64,000 nt of DNA. Origin: Siphonodentalium dalli (lineage: Eukaryota > Mollusca > Scaphopoda > Gadilida > Siphonodentaliidae). Position 1 is the stretch's first letter. Each line of letters begins with the position of its first letter. The position numbers were made by a program, and so were the translations under genes. The stretch covers positions 47,133,573 to 47,197,572 of the forward strand of contig CP136064.1 of assembly GCA_032622095.1 (NCBI GenBank), read 5' to 3'. Of the stretch, positions 48,429-61,369 are shown in pieces. A model generated the notes under the pieces. The model ran no database searches. It had not been told where the DNA came from and saw only the letters and a list, made by a program, of their open reading frames with translations.

Positions 48429-50157
48429 TATACTTCCATGGTGTAACCAAGGAAGTATATTGTTTTTCTACTTTGTTCGTTTTCCGTTTATTTGGAAATA
48501 CTCAGAAACTAATCGCAGTAGGAACGCGAAATCTCTAGCGAATGTAGGCATCGGAGGTCTACTAAATATAATGGTATCCGGAATTCGGCGCAATGTTTTT
48601 TGACGGAGTTATGGACCTTTTACGATTATTTTTCATTATTATTTGTTATTATACTCGACACTTTTGCAACGCCCTAATATCTGAAAGTATGAGGATTATC
48701 GAACTGAAAGTTTGTACATATGTTGGGGTCAATGAGTTCTAACCTATCGGCATACAACGAATATTGTCCGCGTTTACCCAGCTGAGTTATCTCCCTTTAT
48801 ATGAAAAAATGTCACTTTACTATCTCGGAAATTATAAGGAGCAGAGCATCGAAAATTGGACCGTATGCACACCTCGATATGCCCTACTGCCCACGGGCAT
48901 CAAAACTTGTGTCCGCGCTTTCCCTGCGGAGTTACCGCCCATAAATAGGCAAACCTCTATTTGATTTACTAGGCTGTACTCTCGTGTCATTCCAGATAAC
49001 TGCATTTGGATTTCACAGCCGTTTTGACCGTTGTCAGTTTAGTTTGAGAAAGAAAATTGGACAGGGTCGGACATATATGTTGACGCTGGGGTGGGGGCAA
49101 AATTTTCGAAAAAAAAAATTTGATTGACATTCATCTATTTAAGTATGTGGATTCCCTGAATGAAAACCAAACCGTACCGGAAAGGATTTTTGAAATTCGA
49201 GAAAAAATGCAAGAGTTACGGGCCCTCAAAGTTTGCAATTTAGGCCCATGTGCTTGTGAACACATCTCCTCCGAAGATGTCGAACATAGGATGTCATCTG
49301 ATATCCCAGTGCGGACGGTCTGAAGAGAGCACGCGGTGCGCCAAATTTTGCCTGTGTCGGTTAGGTGTTGTGGATCAGGGGAGGGGCGATCCGGGGTACC
49401 AATTTTTTATTCTTCTCCGAATCAGATGAAACTTGGAATATAACATCTACACCGCCAATCCATCTAGAAACTGAAAGAATTTCGAAAATCCATTCAAAAA
49501 TGGCGGAGTTGCGGGCCTTCAAACTATGCAAATTTGGGCCCATGTGCTTGTGAACATATCTCCTCCGAAGATGTCGAACTTAGGATGTCATTTGATATCC
49601 CAGTGCGTGCGGTCTGAAGAGAGCACGTGGTGTGCCAAATTTTGCCAGTGTCGGTTCAGTGTTGTGGGTCAGGGGAGGGGCGGTCCGGTGTAGCATTTTT
49701 TTAATTCTTTTCCGAATCAGATGAAACTTGGAATATAACATCTACCATACACGATGATCACAAAAATGAAAACAGATCGTAAATCCGTTAAAAAATGGCC
49801 GAGATTTGGGGCCTCAAAATTTGAATCTGGACCCATATTCTTTCCAATAACCAAAATGTTATCCGTCTCCGAATCATACAAAATTTATAACAAACAATCT
49901 ATGTCAGGAGCTGATCACATTACTGAAAACAATTTTAAAATCCATTGAAAAATAACTGAGTTACGGGCCCTCAAACTTCGCATTTTGGGCTGGGTTGGAT
50001 AATTTCCCAATCCCGTTACCCAATTTCGAGGTAGGGGTGGGGTCACTTACAAACACATAATATAAACACTCACATGATAAGAACAACATATAATCAACAT
50101 ACTTCGTATTTCCGTCCCAAAAATGCGATTCTTTCAGATCATGATTTTCCCTATTAT
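48429..50157 (+). repeat. Array unit 2
   Basis: It carries AAGTATGAGGATT near 48686 where most units have AAGTATGGGGATT, a variant shared only with unit 3. Confidence 0.9.
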
Positions 50158-51886
50158 TATACTTCCATGGTGTAACCAAGGAAGTATATTGTTTTTCTAC
50201 TTTGTTCGTTTTCCGTTTATTTGGAAATACTCAGAAACTAATCGCAGTAGGAACGCGAAATCTCTAGCGAATGTAGGCATCGGAGGTCTACTAAATATAA
50301 TGGTATCCGGAATTCGGCGCAATGTTTTTTGACGGAGTTATGGACCTTTTACGATTATTTTTCATTATTATTTGTTATTATACTCGACACTTTTGCAACG
50401 CCCTAATATCTGAAAGTATGAGGATTATCGAACTGAAAGTTTGTACATATGTTGGGGTCAATGAGTTCTAACCTATCGGCATACAACGAATATTGTCCGC
50501 GTTTACCCAGCTGAGTTATCTCCCTTTATATGAAAAAATGTCACTTTACTATCTCGGAAATTATAAGGAGCAGAGCATCGAAAATTGGACCGTATGCACA
50601 CCTCGATATGCCCTACTGCCCACGGGCATCAAAACTTGTGTCCGCGCTTTCCCTGCGGAGTTACCGCCCATAAATAGGCAAACCTCTATTTGATTTACTA
50701 GGCTGTACTCTCGTGTCATTCCAGATAACTGCATTTGGATTTCACAGCCGTTTTGACCGTTGTCAGTTTAGTTTGAGAAAGAAAATTGGACAGGGTCGGA
50801 CATATATGTTGACGCTGGGGTGGGGGCAAAATTTTCGAAAAAAAAAATTTGATTGACATTCATCTATTTAAGTATGTGGATTCCCTGAATGAAAACCAAA
50901 CCGTACCGGAAAGGATTTTTGAAATTCGAGAAAAAATGCAAGAGTTACGGGCCCTCAAAGTTTGCAATTTAGGCCCATGTGCTTGTGAACACATCTCCTC
51001 CGAAGATGTCGAACATAGGATGTCATCTGATATCCCAGTGCGGACGGTCTGAAGAGAGCACGCGGTGCGCCAAATTTTGCCTGTGTCGGTTAGGTGTTGT
51101 GGATCAGGGGAGGGGCGATCCGGGGTACCAATTTTTTATTCTTCTCCGAATCAGATGAAACTTGGAATATAACATCTACACCGCCAATCCATCTAGAAAC
51201 TGAAAGAATTTCGAAAATCCATTCAAAAATGGCGGAGTTGCGGGCCTTCAAACTATGCAAATTTGGCCCCATGTGCTTGTGAACATATCTCCTCCGAAGA
51301 TGTCGAACTTAGGATGTCATTTGATATCCCAGTGCGTGCGGTCTGAAGAGAGCACGTGGTGTGCCAAATTTTGCCAGTGTCGGTTCAGTGTTGTGGGTCA
51401 GGGGAGGGGCGGTCCGGTGTAGCATTTTTTTAATTCTTTTCCGAATCAGATGAAACTTGGAATATAACATCTACCATACACGATGATCACAAAAATGAAA
51501 ACAGATCGTAAATCCGTTAAAAAATGGCCGAGATTTGGGGCCTCAAAATTTGAATCTGGACCCATATTCTTTCCAATAACCAAAATGTTATCCGTCTCCG
51601 AATCATACAAAATTTATAACAAACAATCTATGTCAGGAGCTGATCACATTACTGAAAACAATTTTAAAATCCATTGAAAAATAACTGAGTTACGGGCCCT
51701 CAAACTTCGCATTTTGGGCTGGGTTGGATAATTTCCCAATCCCGTTACCCAATTTCGAGGTAGGGGTGGGGTCACTTACAAACACATAATATAAACACTC
51801 ACATGATAAGAACAACATATAATCAACATACTTCGTATTTCCGTCCCAAAAATGCGATTCTTTCAGATCATGATTTTCCCTATTAT
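50158..51886 (+). repeat. Array unit 3
   Basis: It shares the AAGTATGAGGATT variant with unit 2. A private change TTTGGCCCCATG lies near 51263 (others TTTGGGCCCATG). Confidence 0.9.
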
Positions 51887-53615
51887 TATACTTCCATGGT
51901 GTAACCAAGGAAGTATATTGTTTTTCTACTTTGTTCGTTTTCCGTTTATTTGGAAATACTCAGAAACTAATCGCAGTAGGAACGCGAAATCTCTAGCGAA
52001 TGTAGGCATCGGAGGTCTACTAAATATAATGGTATCCGGAATTCGGCGCAATGTTTTTTGACGGAGTTATGGACCTTTTACGATTATTTTTCATTATTAT
52101 TTGTTATTATACTCGACACTTTTGCAACGCCCTAATATCTGAAAGTATGGGGATTATCGAACTGAAAGTTTGTACATATGTTGGGGTCAATGAGTTCTAA
52201 CCTATCGGCATACAACGAATATTGTCCGCGTTTACCCAGCTGAGTTATCTCCCTTTATATGAAAAAATGTCACTTTACTATCTCGGAAATTATAAGGAGC
52301 AGAGCATCGAAAATTGGACCGTATGCACACCTCGATATGCCCTACTGCCCACGGGCATCAAAACTTGTGTCCGCGCTTTCCCTGCGGAGTTACCGCCCAT
52401 AAATAGGCAAACCTCTATTTGATTTACTAGGCTGTACTCTCGTGTCATTCCAGATAACTGCATTTGGATTTCACAGCCGTTTTGACCGTTGTCAGTTTAG
52501 TTTGAGAAAGAAAATTGGACAGGGTCGGACATATATGTTGACGCTGGGGTGGGGGCAAAATTTTCGAAAAAAAAAATTTGATTGACATTCATCTATTTAA
52601 GTATGTGGATTCCCTGAATGAAAACCAAACCGTACCGGAAAGGATTTTTGAAATTCGAGAAAAAATGCAAGAGTTACGGGCCCTCAAAGTTTGCAATTTA
52701 GGCCCATGTGCTTGTGAACACATCTCCTCCGAAGATGTCGAACATAGGATGTCATCTGATATCCCAGTGCGGACGGTCTGAAGAGAGCACGCGGTGCGCC
52801 AAATTTTGCCTGTGTCGGTTAGGTGTTGTGGATCAGGGGAGGGGCGATCCGGGGTACCAATTTTTTATTCTTCTCCGAATCAGATGAAACTTGGAATATA
52901 ACATCTACACCGCCAATCCATCTAGAAACTGAAAGAATTTCGAAAATCCATTCAAAAATGGCGGAGTTGCGGGCCTTCAAACTATGCAAATTTGGGCCCA
53001 TGTGCTTGTGAACATATCTCCTCCGAAGATGTCGAACTTAGGATGTCATTTGATATCCCAGTGCGTGCGGTCTGAAGAGAGCACGTGGTGTGGCAAATTT
53101 TGCCAGTGTCGGTTCAGTGTTGTGGGTCAGGGGAGGGGCGGTCCGGTGTAGCATTTTTTTAATTCTTTTCCGAATCAGATGAAACTTGGAATATAACATC
53201 TACCATACACGATGATCACAAAAATGAAAACAGATCGTAAATCCGTTAAAAAATGGCCGAGATTTGGGGCCTCAAAATTTGAATCTGGACCCATATTCTT
53301 TCCAATAACCAAAATGTTATCCGTCTCCGAATCATACAAAATTTATAACAAACAATCTATGTCAGGAGCTGATCACATTACTGAAAACAATTTTAAAATC
53401 CATTGAAAAATAACTGAGTTACGGGCCCTCAAACTTCGCATTTTGGGCTGGGTTGGATAATTTCCCAATCCCGTTACCCAATTTCGAGGTAGGGGTGGGG
53501 TCACTTACAAACACATAATATAAACACTCACATGATAAGAACAACATATAATCAACATACTTCGTATTTCCGTCCCAAAAATGCGATTCTTTCAGATCAT
53601 GATTTTCCCTATTAT
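51887..53615 (+). repeat. Array unit 4
   Basis: Its private change is GTGTGGCAAATTTT near 53088 (others GTGTGCCAAATTTT). Confidence 0.9.
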
Positions 53616-55343
53616 TATACTTCCATGGTGTAACCAAGGAAGTATATTGTTTTTCTACTTTGTTCGTTTTCCGTTTATTTGGAAATACTCAGAAACTAAT
53701 CGCAGTAGGAACGCGAAATCTCTAGCGAATGTAGGCATCGGAGGTCTACTAAATATAATGGTATCCGGAATTCGGCGCAATGTTTTTTGACGGAGTTATG
53801 GACCTTTTACGATTATTTTTCATTATTATTTGTTATTATACTCGACACTTTTGCAACGCCCTAATATCTGAAAGTATGGGGATTATCGAACTGAAAGTTT
53901 GTACATATGTTGGGGTCAATGAGTTCTAACCTATCGGCATACAACGAATATTGTCCGCGTTTACCCAGCTGAGTTATCTCCCTTTATATGAAAAAATGTC
54001 ACTTTACTATCTCGGAAATTATAAGGAGCAGAGCATCGAAAATTGGACCGTATGCACACCTCGATATGCCCTACTGCCCACGGGCATCAAAACTTGTGTC
54101 CGCGCTTTCCCTGCGGAGTTACCGCCCATAAATAGGCAAACCTCTATTTGATTTACTAGGCTGTACTCTCGTGTCATTCCAGATAACTGCATTTGGATTT
54201 CACAGCCGTTTTGACCGTTGTCAGTTTAGTTTGAGAAAGAAAATTGGACAGGGTCGGACATATATGTTGACGCTGGGGTGGGGGCAAAATTTTCGAAAAA
54301 AAAATTTGATTGACATTCATCTATTTAAGTATGTGGATTCCCTGAATGAAAACCAAACCGTACCGGAAAGGATTTGTGAAATTCGAGAAAAAATGCAAGA
54401 GTTACGGGCCCTCAAAGTTTGCAATTTAGGCCCATGTGCTTGTGAACACATCTCCTCCGAAGATGTCGAACATAGGATGTCATCTGATATCCCAGTGCGG
54501 ACGGTCTGAAGAGAGCACGCGGTGCGCCAAATTTTGCCTGTGTCGGTTAGGTGTTGTGGATCAGGGGAGGGGCGATCCGGGGTACCAATTTTTTATTCTT
54601 CTCCGAATCAGATGAAACTTGGAATATAACATCTACACCGCCAATCCATCTAGAAACTGAAAGAATTTCGAAAATCCATTCAAAAATGGCGGAGTTGCGG
54701 GCCTTCAAACTATGCAAATTTGGGCCCATGTGCTTGTGAACATATCTCCTCCGAAGATGTCGAACTTAGGATGTCATTTGATATCCCAGTGCGTGCGGTC
54801 TGAAGAGAGCACGTGGTGTGCCAAATTTTGCCAGTGTCGGTTCAGTGTTGTGGGTCAGGGGAGGGGCGGTCCGGTGTAGCATTTTTTTAATTCTTTTCCG
54901 AATCAGATGAAACTTGGAATATAACATCTACCATACACGATGATCACAAAAATGAAAACAGATCGTAAATCCGTTAAAAAATGGCCGTGATTTGGGGCCT
55001 CAAAATTTGAATCTGGACCCATATTCTTTCCAATAACCAAAATGTTATCCGTCTCCGAATCATACAAAATTTATAACAAACAATCTATGTCAGGAGCTGA
55101 TCACATTACTGAAAACAATTTTAAAATCCATTGAAAAATAACTGAGTTACGGGCCCTCAAACTTCGCATTTTGGGCTGGGTTGGATAATTTCCCAATCCC
55201 GTTACCCAAATTCGAGGTAGGGGTGGGGTCACTTACAAACACATAATATAAACACTCACATGATAAGAACAACATATAATCAACATACTTCGTATTTCCG
55301 TCCCAAAAATGCGATTCTTTCAGATCATGATTTTCCCTATTAT
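53616..55343 (+). repeat. Array unit 5 (1,728 bp, variant type)
   Basis: Three changes are shared with unit 7 only: one fewer A in the A-run near 54296, GGATTTGTGAAATT near 54370, and TGGCCGTGATTTGG near 54982. The lost A opens a longer 112-codon frame (54171-54509), which shows how fragile these frames are. A private change CCCAAATTCG lies near 55205. Confidence 0.9.
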
Positions 55344-57072
55344 TATACTTCCATGGTGTAACCAAGGAAGTATATTGTTTTTCTACTTTGTTCGTTTTCC
55401 GTTTATTTGGAAATACTCAGAAACTAATCGCAGTAGGAACGCGAAATCTCTAGCGAATGTAGGCATCGGAGGTCTACTAAATATAATGGTATCCGGAATT
55501 CGGCGCAATGTTTTTTGACGGAGTTATGGACCTTTTACGATTATTTTTCATTATTATTTGTTATTATACTCGACACTTTTGCAACGCCCTAATATCTGAA
55601 AGTATGGGGATTATCGAACTGAAAGTTTGTACATATGTTGGGGTCAATGAGTTCTAACCTATCGGCATACAACGAATATTGTCCGCGTTTACCCAGCTGA
55701 GTTATCTCCCTTTATATGAAAAAATGTCACTTTACTATCTCGGAAATTATAAGGAGCAGAGCATCGAAAATTGGACCGTATGCACACCTCGATATGCCCT
55801 ACTGCCCACGGGCATCAAAACTTGTGTCCGCGCTTTCCCTGCGGAGTTACCGCCCATAAATAGGCAAACCTCTATTTGATTTACTAGGCTGTACTCTCGT
55901 GTCATTCCAGATAACTGCATTTGGATTTCACAGCCGTTTTGACCGTTGTCAGTTTAGTTTGAGAAAGAAAATTGGACAGGGTCGGACATATATGTTGACG
56001 CTGGGGTGGGGGCAAAATTTTCGAAAAAAAAAATTTGATTGACATTCATCTATTTAAGTATGTGGATTCCCTGAATGAAAACCAAACCGTACCGGAAAGG
56101 ATTTTTGAAATTCGAGAAAAAATGCAAGAGTTACGGGCCCTCAAAGTTTGCAATTTAGGCCCATGTGCTTGTGAACACATCTCCTCCGAAGATGTCGAAC
56201 ATAGGATGTCATCTGATATCCCAGTGCGGACGGTCTGAAGAGAGCACGCGGTGCGCCAAATTTTGCCTGTGTCGGTTAGGTGTTGTGGATCAGGGGAGGG
56301 GCGATCCGGGGTACCAATTTTTTATTCTTCTCCGAATCAGATGAAACTTGGAATATAACATTTACACCGCCAATCCATCTAGAAACTGAAAGAATTTCGA
56401 AAATCCATTCAAAAATGGCGGAGTTGCGGGCCTTCAAACTATGCAAATTTGGGCCCATGTGCTTGTGAACATATCTCCTCCGAAGATGTCGAACTTAGGA
56501 TGTCATTTGATATCCCAGTGCGTGCGGTCTGAAGAGAGCACGTGGTGTGCCAAATTTTGCCAGTGTCGGTTCAGTGTTGTGGGTCAGGGGAGGGGCGGTC
56601 CGGTGTAGCATTTTTTTAATTCTTTTCCGAATCAGATGAAACTTGGAATATAACATCTACCATACACGATGATCACAAAAATGAAAACAGATCGTAAATC
56701 CGTTAAAAAATGGCCGAGATTTGGGGCCTCAAAATTTGAATCTGGACCCATATTCTTTCCAATAACCAAAATGTTATCCGTCTCCGAATCATACAAAATT
56801 TATAACAAACAATCTATGTCAGGAGCTGATCACATTACTGAAAACAATTTTAAAATCCATTGAAAAATAACTGAGTTACGGGCCCTCAAACTTCGCATTT
56901 TGGGCTGGGTTGGATAATTTCCCAATCCCGTTACCCAATTTCGAGGTAGGGGTGGGGTCACTTACAAACACATAATATAAACACTCACATGATAAGAACA
57001 ACATATAATCAACATACTTCGTATTTCCGTCCCAAAAATGCGATTCTTTCAGATCATGATTTTCCCTATTAT
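55344..57072 (+). repeat. Array unit 6
   Basis: It is of the common type. A private change AACATTTACACCG lies near 56358 (others AACATCTACACCG). Confidence 0.9.
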
Positions 57073-58800
57073 TATACTTCCATGGTGTAACCAAGGAAGT
57101 ATATTGTTTTTCTACTTTGTTCGTTTTCCGTTTATTTGGAAATACTCAGAAACTAATCGCAGTAGGAACGCGAAATCTCTAGAGAATGTAGGCATCGGAG
57201 GTCTACTAAATATAATGGTATCCGGAATTCGGCGCAATGTTTTTTGACGGAGTTATGGACCTTTTACGATTATTTTTCATTATTATTTGTTATTATACTC
57301 GACACTTTTGCAACGCCCTAATATCTGAAAGTATGGGGATTATCGAACTGAAAGTTTGTACATATGTTGGGGTCAATGAGTTCTAACCTATCGGCATACA
57401 ACGAATATTGTCCGCGTTTACCCAGCTGAGTTATCTCCCTTTATATGAAAAAATGTCACTTTACTATCTCGGAAATTATAAGGAGCAGAGCATCGAAAAT
57501 TGGACCGTATGCACACCTCGATATGCCCTACTGCCCACGGGCATCAAAACTTGTGTCCGCGCTTTCCCTGCGGAGTTACCGCCCATAAATAGGCAAACCT
57601 CTATTTGATTTACTAGGCTGTACTCTCGTGTCATTCCAGATAACTGCATTTGGATTTCACAGCCGTTTTGACCGTTGTCAGTTTAGTTTGAGAAAGAAAA
57701 TTGGACAGGGTCGGACATATATGTTGACGCTGGGGTGGGGGCAAAATTTTCGAAAAAAAAATTTGATTGACATTCATCTATTTAAGTATGTGGATTCCCT
57801 GAATGAAAACCAAACCGTACCGGAAAGGATTTGTGAAATTCGAGAAAAAATGCAAGAGTTACGGGCCCTCAAAGTTTGCAATTTAGGCCCATGTGCTTGT
57901 GAACACATCTCCTCCGAAGATGTCGAACATAGGATGTCATCTGATATCCCAGTGCGGACGGTCTGAAGAGAGCACGCGGTGCGCCAAATTTTGCCTGTGT
58001 CGGTTAGGTGTTGTGGATCAGGGGAGGGGCGATCCGGGGTACCAATTTTTTATTCTTCTCCGAATCAGATGAAACTTGGAATATAACATCTACACCGCCA
58101 ATCCATCTAGAAACTGAAAGAATTTCGAAAATCCATTCAAAAATGGCGGAGTTGCGGGCCTTCAAACTATGCAAATTTGGGCCCATGTGCTTGTGAACAT
58201 ATCTCCTCCGAAGATGTCGAATTTAGGATGTCATTTGATATCCCAGTGCGTGCGGTCTGAAGAGAGCACGTGGTGTGCCAAATTTTGCCAGTGTCGGTTC
58301 AGTGTTGTGGGTCAGGGGAGGGGCGGTCCGGTGTAGCATTTTTTTAATTCTTTTCCGAATCAGATGAAACTTGGAATATAACATCTACCATACACGATGA
58401 TCACAAAAATGAAAACAGATCGTAAATCCGTTAAAAAATGGCCGTGATTTGGGGCCTCAAAATTTGAATCTGGACCCATATTCTTTCCAATAACCAAAAT
58501 GTTATCCGTCTCCGAATCATACAAAATTTATAACAAACAATCTATGTCAGGAGCTGATCACATTACTGAAAACAATTTTAAAATCCATTGAAAAATAACT
58601 GAGTTACGGGCCCTCAAACTTCGCATTTTGGGCTGGGTTGGATAATTTCCCAATCCCGTTACCCAATTTCGAGGTAGGGGTGGGGTCACTTACAAACACA
58701 TAATATAAACACTCACATGATAAGAACAACATATAATCAACATACTTCGTATTTCCGTCCCAAAAATGCGATTCTTTCAGATCATGATTTTCCCTATTAT
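57073..58800 (+). repeat. Array unit 7 (1,728 bp, variant type)
   Basis: It shares all three diagnostic changes of unit 5. Private changes are CTCTAGAGAATG near 57177 and TCGAATTTAGG near 58217. Confidence 0.9.
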
Positions 58801-59458
58801 TATACTTCCATGGTGTAACCAAGGAAGTATATTGTTTTTCTACTTTGTTCGTTTTCCGTTTATTTGGAAATACTCAGAAACTAATCGCAGTAGGAACGCG
58901 AAATCTCTAGCGAATGTAGGCATCGGAGGTCTACTAAATATAATGGTATCCGGAATTCGGCGCAATGTTTTTTGACGGAGTTATGGACCTTTTACGATTA
59001 TTTTTCATTATTATTTGTTATTATACTCGACACTTTTGCAACGCCCTAATATCTGAAAGTATGGGGATTATCGAACTGAAAGTTTGTACATATGTTGGGG
59101 TCAATGAGTTCTAACCTATCGGCATACAACGAATATTGTCCGCGTTTACCCAGCTGAGTTATCTCCCTTTATATGAAAAAATGTCACTTTACTATCTCGG
59201 AAATTATAAGGAGCAGAGCATCGAAAATTGGACCGTATGCACACCTCGATATGCCCTACTGCCCACGGGCATCAAAACTTGTGTCCGCGCTTTCCCTGCG
59301 GAGTTACCGCCCATAAATAGGCAAACCTCTATTTGATTTACTAGGCTGTACTCTCGTGTCATTCCAGATAACTGCATTTGGATTTCACAGCCGTTTTGAC
59401 CGTTGTCAGTTTAGTTTGAGAAAGAAAATTGGACAGGGTCGGACATATATGTTGACGC
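58801..59458 (+). repeat. Array unit 8, truncated at 658 bp
   Basis: It follows the unit to ATATATGTTGACGC and then breaks into unrelated sequence (ATTAGGAACGCATTAGGG), which marks the right edge of the array. Confidence 0.9.
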
Positions 59459-60154
59459 ATTAGGAACGCATTAGGGTAGCGCAACGGGACAAATATTATG
59501 GTGTAGAGCAACTTAAACGTGATTCAATTCTACAAAATGGACGTTGTCCAATTATTAATCGGGGAGTGGGGTATGGGTGTTCAAAAGCGTAAAAAATAAA
59601 TTCTTTCCTATCGTGACCAAACTTATTTGCCATAGTATACATTTTATTCCGATAACGATGCCGTAAAAAAATTGTAAATCGGTAGAAAATTGACCGAGTT
59701 ACTGGCCCCTGAATGTTCAAAAATGACGCAAACTTCCTTGTGCACACAACTCCTCCCAAACCGATAAACGAACTATGAACGAATGTTGTACATGTTCATA
59801 TTTCGTTCAACAAACTAGTCGTATCAACGACGCGTAGGTACCTTTGATCATGTCTTATTAAAATACTGATTCACAAATTTCCCGTTATGCTACACGCGAA
59901 ACGGAGATGACTTTTGGGAAATCCAGAGTCCAAAAGGGATCCAAATCGACCTGTCCCAGAAAAGTCGTTCATTTTGTTTTCACTTTTTGAAAAAGGCTCC
60001 AATATTTCAACCAAAACTTTTGGACTTAGAACATTATTTTTTCTCAGTCAAGTGAAAAGAGCTCTTCAAAATAATTCCGCTTATATATATAATATATATT
60101 ATCTATATATACGCCAAAAATTTGTCACTCCCCTCTCTCCTTCCTCCTTCCTCC
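59459..60154. other. Array flank with one diverged sub-repeat
   Basis: Near 59690-59760 the words GACCGAGTTACTGGCCCCTG and AACTCCTCCCAAACCGAT echo the internal sub-repeat of the array unit. It is therefore an old member of the same family. No gene is recognised. The 170-codon frame at 59914-60426 has no domain and crosses a tRNA-like sequence. Confidence 0.45.
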
Positions 60155-60262
60155 GGCTACCCCACCCCCCTGGGATGGAACCTACCTCCGATTCGAATCG
60201 GATACACCCGTCTTACCGCGGGCCAGTCTCAATCCTCTACCTGAGAACCGATAGAACGCCCG
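60155..60262 (-). repeat. Possible tRNA-derived SINE head
   Basis: On the minus strand CGGTTCTCAGGTAGAGGA (box-A-like, 60233-60250) is followed about 30 nt later by TCCGATTCGAATCGG (box-B-like, 60188-60202). The sequence then runs into a GGAGGAAGGAGGAAGGAG tail and AT repeats. The spacing resembles a tRNA promoter, but no full cloverleaf forms. Confidence 0.3.
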
Positions 60263-61160
60263 TTGAATTCCAACAATCATTTTCAGAGTGGTATATTGGT
60301 ATGAGTTCATATCGGAGCCGTTATAAAGCAACTAACTTGGATTTTAATATAAACCCACCTATTCGTAAATTGTGTAGCCCATGGTATGTGGTAAATTATC
60401 ATTTTAACGTGTATAATGTGTCATGAGCTATCTGCGTGCGTGCATTTCACTTTTGTATTTTCTTTCGCATCTTCAACACATTGCATATCATATACAACCA
60501 AACAAAATACAAACATTACATTAATTTGATCACACAAGCCTTCGTTATATGGTGTATATTTCTACTAACGTAATGACGACGTATAGCCAATTATTCCATT
60601 TGCGATAACAACGATAAACACATAGAAACATGCAAACATCATCAGTTTCGTAAGAACAATTTGTATATTGTTATAAACCGTAGTATACTGCTGATAGACA
60701 TTCAATTCTTTCCGTTAGCATGTCTGCCGAATTGGAAATGACTCCTTTTATACTTTCGCAAAATAAAACACCACTGCTAGTTTCGTACTCCGTCATTTAA
60801 GTCTTGTCAAAAAGCAAACGTTAAACAACCGCTCATTATTCCTACCATAAAGGAATCTACTTATAGAGAACGCTCTTTTCTGTTCGATTACGTTCAAACT
60901 ATTTGTCTGTTTTTGTAAATCGCTCATTATATTCTTCGGACCGAACGTTCATTAAGCGTGCTTCATGTTATATATGCGAAAACTGACCCACGTGTTTATT
61001 GTTTTATATCCGATTCAATAACACATCGACGTTTATATTCTAGTTATTTATCGAATATAAAAAGCATCTTTACATTATCTTTAGTTGGTATTATTCGTAT
61101 TTGATGATTAAAATACACCAAAACATGTTAAAAATAAAAAAAAAAGATAGTAGATAATTT
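60263..61160. other. No gene recognised
   Basis: This is AT-rich with short A-runs near 61131-61145 next to the tRNA-like sequence. No frame or repeat is supported. Confidence 0.4.
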
Positions 61161-61236
61161 GACGGGATTCGAACTCACGTCGCAATAAAACACAAACTGA
61201 AGGTTTGACGCTCTCACCACTCGGCTACGCACTGCG
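61161..61236 (-). repeat. tRNA-like pseudogene or SINE head
   Basis: The minus strand carries TAGCCGAGTGG (an excellent box A of the Leu/Ser type, 61217-61227) and AGTTCGAATCC (near-consensus box B, 61165-61175) about 41 nt apart. The expected acceptor stem does not pair (CAGTGCG against GTCAAAT). The anticodon region (CAAACCTTCAGTTTG) lacks the invariant T before a clear anticodon. It is therefore unlikely to be a working tRNA. An A/T-rich tail follows it, as in SINEs. Confidence 0.5.
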
Positions 61237-61369
61237 CTGTTAATTTCTAAGAAAATATATTAGTATTAAATATATAGGCATATAACTGTGTATATTTAAA
61301 CTTTATATCCAAACTGATTGAAATGCGTGACTATATATACCCCTTTCCGCTATACGGGGAACGGGAAAA

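Larger units (their letters stand above)
46700..59458 (+). repeat. Tandem array of 1,729-bp units (7 complete plus a 658-bp partial)
   Basis: Unit starts, taken at TATACTTCCATGG, are 46700, 48429, 50158, 51887, 53616, 55344, 57073 and 58801, so the steps are 1,729 or 1,728 bp. Units are nearly identical and differ by scattered single-base changes. Each begins with a 31-bp imperfect palindrome (TATACTTCCATGGT, GTA, ACCAAGGAAGTATA). It also contains an older roughly 294-bp internal repeat with GAGTTACGGGCCCTCAAA-type cores at unit offsets of about 783, 1077, 1371 and 1524. Short open frames of 60-112 codons recur in every unit but have no recognised domain and no shared frame along the unit. 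I treat the array as non-coding satellite. Confidence 0.95.

Noticed and set aside
47035-59336. Repeated 60-112-codon open frames in every array unit as a tandem gene family
   Set aside because: They are identical only because the units are. They lie on both strands, have no domain, and a single lost A changes one from 67 to 112 codons.
46499-59458. CRISPR-like or rDNA array
   Set aside because: Units are 1.7 kb without unique spacers, and no rRNA core sequence is recognisable.
59914-60426. 170-codon frame
   Set aside because: It crosses a TA repeat and a tRNA-like sequence and has no recognisable domain.
61161-61236. Functional tRNA gene
   Set aside because: The acceptor stem does not pair and the anticodon loop is abnormal despite good promoter boxes.
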